Program-made: the position numbers and the translations under genes
Notes under the pieces: model-generated
Told to the model about the DNA's origin: nothing
The model's database searches: none
What the model saw: only the letters and a program-made list of their open reading frames with translations
Assembly (NCBI GenBank): GCA_019115545.1
Contig: DXDK01000036.1
Location: forward strand, 1-48,986
Reading direction: 5' to 3'
DNA length: 48,986 bases
DNA from: Candidatus Evtepia faecavium
GTDB lineage: Bacteria; Bacillota; Clostridia; Oscillospirales; Oscillospiraceae
Part shown: positions 32,825 through 41,182 of the stretch, piece after piece
Numbering within the stretch: position 1 is the stretch's first letter
Layout of the letters: every line of letters starts with the position of its first letter

Positions 32825-35193
32825 GTCCCCACCCCCAGCAGCAGGCCGATGACCCGGACCACCAGGGCCACCACCCAGGCAATGACGCATTGGAAGACCA
32901 CCACGCCCAGGGCCCACTTGCCCCCCAGCTCCCGCTTGATGGAGGCGATGGCCGCCACGCAGGGGGTGTACAGCAGGCAGAACACCAGCAGGGAGGCCGC
33001 CGCCAGGGGGGTGAGGGTGAGCAGCAGGGTCTCCGTCCCGTGGAACAGAACGGAGAGGGTGGACACCACGCTCTCCTTGGCCATGAAGCCGGCGATGAGG
33101 GCGGTGGACACCCGCCAGTCCCCAAAGCCCAGGGGGGCCAGCACCGGGGAGAGGAGGCCGGCCACCGTGGCCAGGATGCTCTCCTGGGAGTCGGCCACCA
33201 CGTTCAGGTGGAAGTCGAAGGTCTGGAGGAACCACACCACGATGGTGGCCAGGAAGATCACGGTGAAGGCCCGCTGGAGGAAGTCCTTGGCCTTGTCCCA
33301 CAGCAGGTGGGCCACGTTCTTGGCCCCGGGCATGCGGTAGTTGGGCAGCTCCATGACGAAGGGCACGGCCTCCCCCTTAAAGAGGGTCCCCTTGGAGAGC
33401 AGGGCCATGAGCACCCCCACCAGGATGCCCAGGAAATAGAGGCCCACCATGATCAGTCCCCCCCGCCCGGGGAAGAACACCGCGGTGAAGAAGGCGTAGA
33501 TGGGCAGCTTGGCCGAGCAGCTCATGAAGGGGGTGAGGAGAATGGTCATCTTCCGGTCCCGCTCCGAGGGGAGGGTCCGGCTGGCCATCACCCCGGGCAC
33601 CGTGCAGCCAAAGCCGATGAGCATGGGCACGATGCTCCGGCCGGACAGGCCGATCTTCCGCAGCAGCTTGTCCATCACGAAGGCCACCCGGGCCATGTAC
33701 CCGCTGTCCTCCAGCAGGGAGAGGAAGAAGAAGAGGACCACGATGATGGGCACGAAGCTGAGCACGGTGCCCACGCCGTTGAAGATCCCGTCGATGATCA
33801 GGGAGTGGAGCACATCGTTGATGTGCCAGGCGGTGAGGGCTCCGTCCACCACCTCCGTCAGGGCGCCGATGCCCGTCTCCAGCAGCCCCTGGAGCCAGGC
33901 ACCGATGACGTTGAAGGTGAGGAAGAACACCAGGGCCATGATCCCCACAAAGGCGGGGATGGCGGTGTATTTCCCGGTGAGGACGGCGTCGATCCTCCGG
34001 CTGCGCTCGTGCTCCCGGCTCTCCCGGGGGCGGACCACCGTCTGGGCGCAGAGCTTCTGGATGAAGGCAAAGCGCATGTCGGCGATGGCGGCGGCCCGGT
34101 CCAGCCCCCGCTCCTCCTCCATCTGGCAGATGATGTGCTCCAGCATCTCCTTCTCGTTCTGGCTGAGGTGGAGGGCCTCCAGGATCAGGGGGTCCCCCTC
34201 CACCAGTTTGCTGGCGGCAAAGCGCAGGGGGATGCCGGCGGCCTTGGCGTGGTCCTCCACCAGGTGCATGATGCCGTGGAGGCACCGGTGGACGGCCCCG
34301 TCGTGGTCGTTCTTGTCACAGAAGTCCGCCCGGCCGGGGCGCTCCTGGTACTGGGCCACGTGGAGGGCGTGGTTCACCAGCTCCTCCACCCCCTCGTTTT
34401 TCGCGGCGGAGATGGGCACCACGGGGATGCCCAGCAGCTCCTCCATGCGGTTGATGTGGATGGAGCCCCCGTTGCCCCGGACCTCGTCCATCATGTTCAG
34501 GGCCAGGACCATGGGCACGTCCAGCTCCATCAGCTGCATGGTGAGGTAGAGGTTGCGCTCGATGTTGGTGGCGTCCACGATGTTGATGATCCCGGTGGGG
34601 TGCTCGGTGAGGATGAACTGCCGGGAGACGATCTCCTCGCTGGTGTAGGGGGAGAGGGAGTAGATCCCTGGAAGGTCGGTGACCAGGGTGCCCTCGTGGC
34701 CCCGGATGGCGCCGCTCTTTTGATCCACCGTGACCCCGGGGAAGTTGCCCACGTGCTGGTTGGCCCCGGTGAGCTGGTTGAAGAGGGTGGTCTTGCCGCA
34801 GTTCTGGTTCCCCGCCAGGGCGAAGGTGAGGGTGGTCCCCGGGGGCAGGGGGTTCTCGTCGGCTTTCACGTGGTACTTGCCCCCCTCCCCCAGGCCGGGG
34901 TGGGCGGCGATCTCCGGGGAGAGGGTCTCCTCCGCCGGGGGGGGCGCGGGGGCGCGGTCCTTGGGGAGGGGAGTCACGGTGACCTTCTCCCCATCGGCCC
35001 GGCGGAGGGTGAGCTCATAGCCGTGGATCCGCAGCTCCATGGGGTCCCCCATGGGGGCGTACTGGATGAGGGTGACCTCCGCCCCGGGGATGACCCCCAT
35101 GTCCAGAAAATGCTGGCGGAGGGAGCCCTCTCCCCCCACTGCGGTGATGACGCCGGAGGAACCGACGGGTAAATCCTGTAATGTCATGGGCAT
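32821..35193 (-). CDS. feoB: FeoA-FeoB fusion ferrous iron transporter
   Basis: A 790-residue ferrous iron uptake protein in which a FeoA SH3-like domain (about 1-75, opening TLQDLPVGSSGVI) is fused to FeoB by a Pro-rich linker. The FeoB G domain has G1 at G128-NQNCGKT, G3 DLPGIYSLSP and G4 NMMD; the helical GDI-like part follows, then a membrane domain from about 420 with the two Gate repeats and conserved cysteines in GFGCTVPG and MSCSAKLP. Start: ATG at 35193 is listed; ATG at 35187 is better spaced from AAAGGA and gives MTLQDL. It follows an rsmH-like gene by 18 bases and overlaps the Cys-rich partner. No separate feoA is needed. Confidence 0.95.
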   Translation of the reverse strand: MPMTLQDLPVGSSGVITAVGGEGSLRQHFLDMGVIPGAEVTLIQYAPMGDPMELRIHGYELTLRRADGEKVTVTPLPKDRAPAPPPAEETLSPEIAAHPGLGEGGKYHVKADENPLPPGTTLTFALAGNQNCGKTTLFNQLTGANQHVGNFPGVTVDQKSGAIRGHEGTLVTDLPGIYSLSPYTSEEIVSRQFILTEHPTGIINIVDATNIERNLYLTMQLMELDVPMVLALNMMDEVRGNGGSIHINRMEELLGIPVVPISAAKNEGVEELVNHALHVAQYQERPGRADFCDKNDHDGAVHRCLHGIMHLVEDHAKAAGIPLRFAASKLVEGDPLILEALHLSQNEKEMLEHIICQMEEERGLDRAAAIADMRFAFIQKLCAQTVVRPRESREHERSRRIDAVLTGKYTAIPAFVGIMALVFFLTFNVIGAWLQGLLETGIGALTEVVDGALTAWHINDVLHSLIIDGIFNGVGTVLSFVPIIVVLFFFLSLLEDSGYMARVAFVMDKLLRKIGLSGRSIVPMLIGFGCTVPGVMASRTLPSERDRKMTILLTPFMSCSAKLPIYAFFTAVFFPGRGGLIMVGLYFLGILVGVLMALLSKGTLFKGEAVPFVMELPNYRMPGAKNVAHLLWDKAKDFLQRAFTVIFLATIVVWFLQTFDFHLNVVADSQESILATVAGLLSPVLAPLGFGDWRVSTALIAGFMAKESVVSTLSVLFHGTETLLLTLTPLAAASLLVFCLLYTPCVAAIASIKRELGGKWALGVVVFQCVIAWVVALVVRVIGLLLGVGT

Positions 35194-35211
35194 GCTTCCT
35201 TTGCTTCGATC

Positions 35212-36267
35212 TTAGGCTTGGAGGGGGTCCTGGCTTCGCACGGCCCAGCGGAGCTTGGCCGAGCGGGCCCGGGGGTTGCGGCCCTGCTCCTGGAGGGAGG
35301 GGCGGATGACCTCCCTGGCCACGGCCTCGTACACCCCTGCCCGGGCCAGGGCCTGGAAGGACTTCTTCACCAGCCGGTCCTCCCCGGAGTGGAAGGTGAG
35401 GATGGCCGCTTTGCCCCCGGGCTTCAGCACCCCGGGCAGCTTCTCCAGGAACTGGTAGAGGGCCTCGTACTCCCCGTTGACGTCGATGCGCAGGGCCTGG
35501 AAGACCCGCTGGCAGGCCTTCCGCACCCCCTCTTTCCTCTCCTTGGGGGGCAGGAAGTCCAGGGCCTGCTCCACCACCTGGGCCAGCTCCTTGGTGGTGC
35601 GGATGCCGCCGCCCCGCTTGACCTTGTGGAAGATGGCTTTGGCCAGGGGGTCGGCGTAGGGCTCGTCGGCGTTTTCCCGGAGCAGGGCGGCCAGCTCCTC
35701 CTGGCCCATGCCGGCCAGGCGCTGGGCGGCAGGGACGCCCGCCTGCTGGTTCAGCCGCAGGTCCAGCGGGCCGTCCTCCCGGAAGGTGAAGCCCCGGGCG
35801 GGGTCGTCGATCTGCATGGAGGACACCCCCAGGTCGGCCAGCACGAAGTCAAAGAGGACCCCGGGGGCCACCTGGTCCAGCTGGGCGAAGTTCATCTGCC
35901 GCAGGGTGAAGATCTCCGCCCCATAGCCGGCCTTTTCCAGGCGGAGGCGGGTCTTTTCCGACTCCACCGGGTCCACGTCGGTGGCGTAGAGATGCCCCTG
36001 GCCCTGGAGGGCCTCCAGCATCCGCTGGCTGTGGCCCCCGTAGCCCAGGGTGGCGTCCAGCCCCACCTGGCCGGGCTGGATGTCCAGAAAGGCCAAAATC
36101 TCCTCCACGCAGATGGGGATGTGCATCCCCGCGGGGGTCTTGCCCTTTTGGAGGTGCTTGGCGATCTCCGCCCCGTACTTCTCCGGGTCCAGCTCCTTGT
36201 ATTTCTCCCGGAAGGACCGGGGGTGGGTGCCTTTGTAGCGCACCCGGCGCTCGTGTTTCGGTTCCAT
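35212..36267 (-). CDS. rsmH: RsmH-like 16S rRNA (cytosine1402-N4)-methyltransferase
   Basis: A 351-residue MraW/RsmH family enzyme, which N4-methylates C1402 of 16S rRNA. Family marks are HIPICVEEIL, LDATLGYGGHS (SAM loop), FVLADLGVSSMQIDDPARGF-TFREDGPLDLR, and AILTFHSGEDRLVK near the C-terminus. It is about 40 residues longer than the usual protein because of a basic N-terminal extension (residues 1-48, KHERRVRYKGTH and following), and it lies away from any mraZ/fts/pbp cell-division cluster. Both points suggest the second RsmH paralogue found in some Clostridia, possibly with another cytosine as target. AAGGGG precedes the ATG. It heads the feo operon. Confidence 0.85.
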   Translation of the reverse strand: MEPKHERRVRYKGTHPRSFREKYKELDPEKYGAEIAKHLQKGKTPAGMHIPICVEEILAFLDIQPGQVGLDATLGYGGHSQRMLEALQGQGHLYATDVDPVESEKTRLRLEKAGYGAEIFTLRQMNFAQLDQVAPGVLFDFVLADLGVSSMQIDDPARGFTFREDGPLDLRLNQQAGVPAAQRLAGMGQEELAALLRENADEPYADPLAKAIFHKVKRGGGIRTTKELAQVVEQALDFLPPKERKEGVRKACQRVFQALRIDVNGEYEALYQFLEKLPGVLKPGGKAAILTFHSGEDRLVKKSFQALARAGVYEAVAREVIRPSLQEQGRNPRARSAKLRWAVRSQDPLQA

Positions 36268-36297
36268 TTGGTCAGCCCCTTTTCAGACAACAGCTCC

Positions 36298-36326
36298 ATT
36301 GTACCTTGGATGGGGCCGGGTTGCAA
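36298..36326 (-). promoter_or_regulatory. promoter of the rsmH-feoAB operon
   Basis: Minus strand TTGCAA (36326-36321), 17 bp spacer, TACAAT (36303-36298). No Fur- or DtxR-like palindrome overlaps it clearly. Confidence 0.65.
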
Positions 36327-36357
36327 GGTTTTTCCGGCCCATTCCCGGCCAAATGGG

Positions 36358-36392
36358 AAAAAGAATCCCCCGAAGGCCGAAGCCTCCGGGGG
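36358..36392 (-). terminator. intrinsic terminator of the XRE regulator gene
   Basis: An 11 bp stem (36367-36377 with 36382-36392, one G-T pair, 4-base loop) followed on the minus strand by ATTCTTTTT. Confidence 0.85.
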
Positions 36393-36413
36393 AGGGATGG
36401 AGACGGGGAACCG

Positions 36414-36650
36414 TCAGGGGTGTTTCTCGGCGTAGGCCTGGTCCTCCCGGGCCTTGTTCTCGGCCAGGCAGCACAGGTCTTCCACCGTCACCCCAAAGAC
36501 CTGGGCCAGGCGATAGGCCAGCATCAGGGAGGGGCTGTACTGCTCCATCTCGATGGAGATGATGGTGCGGGAGGAGACGTGGACCAGGTCGGCCAGCTTC
36601 TGCTGGGTGAGCTTGGCGGCGGTGCGGAGCTCCCGGACGCGGGTTTTCAC
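36414..36650 (-). CDS. small XRE-family helix-turn-helix regulator
   Basis: A 78-residue protein consisting of almost only a Cro/C1-type helix-turn-helix: LRTAAKLTQQKLADLVHVSSRTIISIE at about 9-35 and the closing helices YRLAQVFGVTVEDLCCL at about 46-62. This short form (YgzD-like) is common in Firmicutes as a stand-alone regulator. GTG at 36650 is used, with AAAGGGGGG upstream. A 15-base inverted repeat fills the spacer of its own promoter, so autorepression is likely. It is a single gene between the feo operon and the FAD oxidase. Confidence 0.85.
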   Translation of the reverse strand: MKTRVRELRTAAKLTQQKLADLVHVSSRTIISIEMEQYSPSLMLAYRLAQVFGVTVEDLCCLAENKAREDQAYAEKHP

Positions 36651-36682
36651 GGGACAGCCCCCCTTTCCTGTGGTTTGGGTTT

Positions 36683-36711
36683 ATTGTAAGGAAGGCCGGG
36701 GGCCTTGTCAA
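36683..36711 (-). promoter_or_regulatory. promoter of the XRE regulator gene
   Basis: Minus strand perfect TTGACA (36711-36706), 17 bp spacer, TACAAT (36688-36683). Confidence 0.8.
36692..36706. promoter_or_regulatory. probable XRE operator within the promoter spacer
   Basis: Perfect AAGGCC-GGG-GGCCTT inverted repeat lying almost exactly between the -35 and -10 boxes, the classic position for an autorepressor of the Cro/C1 type. Confidence 0.6.
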
Positions 36712-36770
36712 GGGGATGGGGCGAACTTATGCCGCCCCGCCGCCGGAGAGGGAAGAGGGTACCCGCTCCC

Positions 36771-38192
36771 TCACTCGGCCGAGAACACCTTCCCGGGGTT
36801 CAGGATGCCCTTGGGGTCGAAGACCTGCTTGATCCCCCGCATCAGGGCCAGGTTGGTCTCTCCCACCGCCTGGGCCAGGTACTTCACCTTCCCCCGGCCA
36901 ATGCCGTGCTCCCCGGAGATCTGCCCTCCCAGGGCCATGGTCTTGGCGTAGAGCTGGGTCATGAACGCGTCCACCTGCCGGAGGAATTCCTCCCGGTCCA
37001 TGTCGTTGGAGCAGGTGTAGATGTGGAGGTTGCCGTCCCCGGCGTGGCCGAAGTACTGCAGGCGGAAGTCATACTGCCCGGCCAGCTGGTGGGCGAAGAG
37101 GACGTACTCCGGGATCCGGGTTACGGGGACCACCACGTCGCACTCGTCCAGGAGCTTGGTCTGCTCCTCGATGCCCTCCAGGAAGGAGGAGCGGGCGGCC
37201 CAGGCCTCCTTTAACTTGGCGGGGGTGTCCGCCACCAGCACGTCCAGGGCGCCCTGGTCCAGAAGGAGGTCCGCCGCCTTCTCCAGCACCGGTTCCAGGG
37301 CGTCCTCGCTCTCCCCGTCGAAGGTGATGAGGAGATAGGCCCCCACCTCCTCCCCGGCGATCTCCCGGGGAAAGACCTGCTTTTCCAGATAGGCCTCGGA
37401 GGTGCGGAGGATCTCCTTCTCGAAAAACTCAATGGCTTGAGGATTCAGTCCACTCTGGCGGAGCTTGGGCACCGTGGAGATGCAGGCGGCCAGGTCCCCG
37501 AAGGGCACCACCAGGCTCACCACCGCCGCCGGGGCGGGGAGGAGCTTCAGGGTGAGCTCCGTGATCACCCCCAGGGTCCCCTCGGAGCCGATGAGCAGCT
37601 GGAGGAGGTTGTACCCCGAGCTGGTCTTGGACACGGCGGAGCCGAAGGTGGTGACCTCCCCCGTGGGCAGGACCACCGTCATGGCCCGGACATAGTCCCG
37701 GGTGGCCCCGTACTTCACCCCCCGCATGCCGCTGGCGTTTGTGGAGACGTTGCCCCCCAGGGTGGCCAGCTTCTCCCCCGGGTCGGGGGGATAGAGGCAG
37801 CCGTGGGACAGGGCGTCCTCCGCCAGCTGCTGGAGGAGCACCCCGGGCTGCACGGTGACGGTGAAGTTCTCCAGGTCATAGGAGAGGATCCGGTTCATCC
37901 GGGTGGTCACCAGCAGCACCCCGCCATAGGCGGGGACGCAGCCCCCCACAAGGCCGGTGCCCGCCCCTCGGGTGGTCACGGGGATGTTGTGTTCATAGCA
38001 GAGTTTCACCACGGCGGCAATCTCCTCGGTGGAGAGGACCTCCACCGCCGCCTCGGGCAGGTGGATGCCGTAAATGGGCATCTCGTCCCGGCCATAGTCG
38101 GGGTTGACTTCCTCCCCGGCGGTGACCCGGCCGGGGGCGATGGCCTCCAGCTGGGTGAGGATCTCTGGGGTAACGGGTGCATAGGGCGCCAT
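36771..38192 (-). CDS. FAD-linked oxidase, GlcD / D-lactate dehydrogenase type
   Basis: A 473-residue flavoprotein of the GlcD group: N-terminal PP-loop FAD domain with PVTTRGAGTGLVGGCVP, LGGNVSTNASGMRG and GSEGTLGVIT, and a C-terminal cap with GHAGDGNLHIY and SGEHGIGRGK. Such enzymes oxidise D-lactate, glycolate or other D-2-hydroxy acids, and in anaerobes often work with an electron-transfer flavoprotein by bifurcation; no etfAB or GlcF partner is in this window. AAGGAGGT precedes the ATG. It follows threonine deaminase by 60 bases on the same strand, so both probably form an operon that produces or consumes 2-oxo acids. Confidence 0.9.
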   Translation of the reverse strand: MAPYAPVTPEILTQLEAIAPGRVTAGEEVNPDYGRDEMPIYGIHLPEAAVEVLSTEEIAAVVKLCYEHNIPVTTRGAGTGLVGGCVPAYGGVLLVTTRMNRILSYDLENFTVTVQPGVLLQQLAEDALSHGCLYPPDPGEKLATLGGNVSTNASGMRGVKYGATRDYVRAMTVVLPTGEVTTFGSAVSKTSSGYNLLQLLIGSEGTLGVITELTLKLLPAPAAVVSLVVPFGDLAACISTVPKLRQSGLNPQAIEFFEKEILRTSEAYLEKQVFPREIAGEEVGAYLLITFDGESEDALEPVLEKAADLLLDQGALDVLVADTPAKLKEAWAARSSFLEGIEEQTKLLDECDVVVPVTRIPEYVLFAHQLAGQYDFRLQYFGHAGDGNLHIYTCSNDMDREEFLRQVDAFMTQLYAKTMALGGQISGEHGIGRGKVKYLAQAVGETNLALMRGIKQVFDPKGILNPGKVFSAE

Positions 38193-38252
38193 AAGGCAAG
38201 ACCTCCTTGGTGTGTGTTGGATATCTGTGAAAGGGCAGGGGAGGGGAACCCC

Positions 38253-39458
38253 TCACACCCGGTCGGCCACCAGCTGGAAGCCCGCCTGGGTGAGTTCGTT
38301 CTTGATCTGGTCGATCTGGGCCTGGTCTCGGGTCTCCAGCCCCAGCTTGAGGAAGCAGCTGGTGATGGCCATGTTGGCCTCCCCCCGGTCGTGGTGGACG
38401 GAGACCACGTTCCCCCCGCACCGGGCGATGATCTCCGACACCTCCTGGAGCTGGCCGGGCTTGTCCGCCAGGGCGATGGTGAGGGTCACGTTCCGCCCGC
38501 TGGTGACCAGGCCCCGGGTGATCACCCGGCTGAGGATGTTCACGTCGATGTTCCCCCCGGAGACGATGCACACCACCTTCTTCCCCCGGACGGGGAGCTT
38601 GTCAAAGAGGACGGCGGCCACTCCCACTGCCCCGGCTCCCTCGGCGATGACCTTCTGCTTCTCCAGCAGGGCCAGGATGGCGGCGGCGATCTCGTCCTCG
38701 GTGACGGTGACGATCTCGTCCACATATTCCGACACCAGGCGGTAGGTGAGGTCCCCGGGGTGTTTCACGGCGATGCCGTCGGCGAAGGTGTCCGCCCGCT
38801 CCAGGGTGATGGGGGCCCCTTCGGCCTGGCTGGCCACCATGCTGGCCGCCCGGGCGGCCTGGACGCCGTAGACCTTCACGTTGGGGTTGAGGTGCTTGAC
38901 GGCATAGGCCACCCCGGAGATCAGCCCCCCGCCCCCGATGGGGACCACCACGGCGTCGGGGTTTTCCAGCTGGTCCAGGATCTCCAGGCCGATGGTCCCC
39001 TGGCCGGCGATGACCTGGTCGTCGTCAAAGGGGTGGATGAAGGTGGCCCCGGTCTCCTCCTGGAGCCGGAGGGCGGTGGCGTAGGCGTCGTCGTAGGCCC
39101 CCTTCACCAGGCGGACCTCCGCCCCCAGCTGCTTGGTGGCCTCCACCTTGCTGATGGGGGCCCCGTCGGGCATGCAGATGAGAGAGGGGATGCCGCTCTG
39201 GGTAGCGGCCATGGCCACCCCCTGGGCGTGGTTGCCGGCGCTGCAGGCCAGGATGCCGTGGCGCTTCTCCTCGTCGGTGAGCTGGCTGATCTTGTAATAG
39301 GCACCCCGGAGCTTGAAGCTGCCGGTCTCCTGGAGGTTCTCGGTTTTCAGGTAGAGCTCGCACTGGTCGGAGAGCTTGGTGGCCTTGATGAGGTCGGTTT
39401 TCCGGGCCACCTTTTTCAGCACGAAGGCGGCGTGGTAGATCTTGTCCAGGGTAAGCAT
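38253..39458 (-). CDS. ilvA: threonine ammonia-lyase with C-terminal ACT domain
   Basis: A 401-residue PLP enzyme that turns threonine into 2-oxobutyrate and ammonia. The PLP lysine is K49 in TGSFKLRGAY; the phosphate-binding loop is VPIGGGGLISG near 180; SAGNHAQGVA and VSGGNIDVN complete the fold. From about 325 an ACT-like domain (LTIALADKPGQLQEVSEII) follows, as in the short, TIGR01127-type enzymes that lack the tandem regulatory part of E. coli IlvA. It may be catabolic (TdcB-like) or feed isoleucine. ATG at 39458 is preferred for its spacing from GAGAGAGG; ATG at 39467 is possible. Confidence 0.92.
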   Translation of the reverse strand: MLTLDKIYHAAFVLKKVARKTDLIKATKLSDQCELYLKTENLQETGSFKLRGAYYKISQLTDEEKRHGILACSAGNHAQGVAMAATQSGIPSLICMPDGAPISKVEATKQLGAEVRLVKGAYDDAYATALRLQEETGATFIHPFDDDQVIAGQGTIGLEILDQLENPDAVVVPIGGGGLISGVAYAVKHLNPNVKVYGVQAARAASMVASQAEGAPITLERADTFADGIAVKHPGDLTYRLVSEYVDEIVTVTEDEIAAAILALLEKQKVIAEGAGAVGVAAVLFDKLPVRGKKVVCIVSGGNIDVNILSRVITRGLVTSGRNVTLTIALADKPGQLQEVSEIIARCGGNVVSVHHDRGEANMAITSCFLKLGLETRDQAQIDQIKNELTQAGFQLVADRV

Positions 39459-39494
39459 GGGGGTCATCCTCTCTCTCTTGGTTTCAGAACCTAT

Positions 39495-39523
39495 AGTATA
39501 GCCCAATTTCCCCTGGGGCGCAA
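39495..39523 (-). promoter_or_regulatory. promoter of the ilvA/FAD-oxidase unit
   Basis: Minus strand TTGCGC (39523-39518), 17 bp spacer, TATACT (39500-39495). Confidence 0.65.
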
Positions 39524-39543
39524 GGGTGGGATTACCCCCGGCC

Positions 39544-39572
39544 TTGCGAAATTAGGAAAACTATGGTAGGAT
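39544..39572 (+). promoter_or_regulatory. promoter of the DUF1538/PII-like operon
   Basis: TTGCGA at 39544-39549, 17 bp spacer, TAGGAT at 39567-39572 preceded by TGG. The inverted repeat 39563-39583 covers the -10 box. A G+C-rich hairpin (39601-39620) lies in the leader just before the ribosome site. Confidence 0.6.
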
Positions 39573-39583
39573 AACTATACCAT
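39563..39583. promoter_or_regulatory. inverted repeat over the DUF1538 -10 box
   Basis: Arms ATGGTA and TACCAT with a 9-base spacer, over the -10 box and likely start point. The same arms occur at the PFOR promoter with a 6-base spacer. Confidence 0.4.
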
Positions 39584-39642
39584 GTTAGTTTGTATGATTT
39601 CCCGCCGCGCCGGCGGCGGGCAGACGGGAAAGGAGGCATGCC

Positions 39643-41178
39643 TTGCGGCATAATCAGTTGCTTTTGGAAAAAATCAAGGAGTCCCTGGCCTCGGTGCTGC
39701 CCATCACGGCCATCGTGATGGTGATCAGCATCACCGTAGCTCCCCTGACCCCGGGCACCATGGTGCTCTTCCTCTTTGGCGCGGTGCTGCTGGTGGTGGG
39801 GATGGGCCTGTTCACCCTGGGGGTGGACATGTCCATGATCCCCATGGGGGACGCCATCGGGGTGAAGATCAGCAAGGCCCGCCGGGTGGTGATCCCCCTG
39901 GTGGTGTGCTTCATCCTGGGGCTGGTGGTCACCATTGCCGAGCCGGACCTTCAGGTCCTGGCCGAGCAGCTGCCCTCGGTGCCCAACATGACCCTCATCC
40001 TGGTGGTGGCCCTGGGGGTGGGCTTCTTTCTGGTGGTGGCCCAGGTGCGGATGCTGCTGAACATCCCCCTGTCCTACATGCTGCTGTTCTTCTATCTCCT
40101 TGTCTTTGTCCTCTCCTTCTTCGCCCCGGAGAGCTTCGTGCCCGCCGCCTTTGACTCCGGCGGGGTGACCACGGGGCCCATCACCGTGCCCTTCATCATG
40201 GCCCTGGGCATCGGCCTGGCTGCGGTGCGAAGCGATAAGAACTCGGGCAACGACGCCTTTGGCCTGGTGGCCCTGTGCTCCATCGGGCCCATCCTCTCGG
40301 TGATGCTCCTGGGCATCGTCATGCCCGACCTGGACGCGGCTTACACCGCCGTGTCCATCCCCGAGGTGGCCACCACCCAGGAGGCCGCCGCCCTCTTCGT
40401 CCACGAGCTGCCGGACTACGTAGGGGAGGTGGCCGTGGCCCTGCTGCCCATTGTGGCCATCTTCGCCCTCTTCCAGCTGATCTTCCGCCGCTTCCACCGG
40501 CACCAGTTGCTGAAGATGCTGGTGGGTTTGGTCTACACCTACCTGGGCCTGGTCCTCTTCCTCACAGGGGTGAACGTGGGCTTCCTCCCCGCCGGCGCCA
40601 CCATCGGCGGGGCCATCGCCTCCGGGGGGACCGGCTGGCTGCTGGTGCCCATCGGGGCCCTGGTGGGCTACTTCATCGTCCGGGCCGAGCCCGCCGTGCG
40701 GGTGCTGGCCCGGCAGGTGGAGGAGATCACCAACGGCTCCATTACCCAGCGGTCCATCAACCTGGCCCTGTCCATCGGCATCGCCATCTCCGTGGGCCTG
40801 GCCATGGTGCGGATCCTTACGGGGATCTCCATCCTGTGGTTCCTGATCCCCGGCTACGTGGTGGCCCTGGGGATGACCTTCCTGGTCCCCCAGATCTTCA
40901 CCGGCGTGGCCTTCGACTCCGGTGGGGTGGCCTCGGGCCCCATGACCACCACCTTCCTCCTCCCCCTGGCCATGGGGGCCTGCGAGGCGGTGGGGGGCGA
41001 CGTGCTCACCGACGCCTTCGGCATCGTGGCCCTGGTGGCCATGACGCCCCTGTTTACCATCCAGCTCATGGGCCTTGTGGACCAGCTCCGGGCCCGGGCA
41101 TCGGCCAAGGCCCTGCGCCAGGCCATCCACCAGGAGGTGGAGAGCCTGGAGTCGGGCGTGATCTACTGGGAGGAGTGA
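39643..41178 (+). CDS. DUF1538 membrane protein with internal duplication
   Basis: A 511-residue polytopic membrane protein of the DUF1538 family, a suspected transporter or channel. It is a tandem repeat: FDSGGVTTGP at residue 170 and FDSGGVASGP at 424, DAFGLVAL at 204 and DAFGIVAL at 457, so two halves about 254 residues apart. Each half has about six hydrophobic helices, and the FDSGGV-x2-GP loops look like a re-entrant substrate or ion site. TTG at 39643 is the start: AAAGGAGG lies 6 bases upstream and no ATG is in frame. Four bases separate it from the PII-like gene, with which it forms an operon. Confidence 0.87.
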   Translation: MRHNQLLLEKIKESLASVLPITAIVMVISITVAPLTPGTMVLFLFGAVLLVVGMGLFTLGVDMSMIPMGDAIGVKISKARRVVIPLVVCFILGLVVTIAEPDLQVLAEQLPSVPNMTLILVVALGVGFFLVVAQVRMLLNIPLSYMLLFFYLLVFVLSFFAPESFVPAAFDSGGVTTGPITVPFIMALGIGLAAVRSDKNSGNDAFGLVALCSIGPILSVMLLGIVMPDLDAAYTAVSIPEVATTQEAAALFVHELPDYVGEVAVALLPIVAIFALFQLIFRRFHRHQLLKMLVGLVYTYLGLVLFLTGVNVGFLPAGATIGGAIASGGTGWLLVPIGALVGYFIVRAEPAVRVLARQVEEITNGSITQRSINLALSIGIAISVGLAMVRILTGISILWFLIPGYVVALGMTFLVPQIFTGVAFDSGGVASGPMTTTFLLPLAMGACEAVGGDVLTDAFGIVALVAMTPLFTIQLMGLVDQLRARASAKALRQAIHQEVESLESGVIYWEE

Positions 41179-41182
41179 GTAT

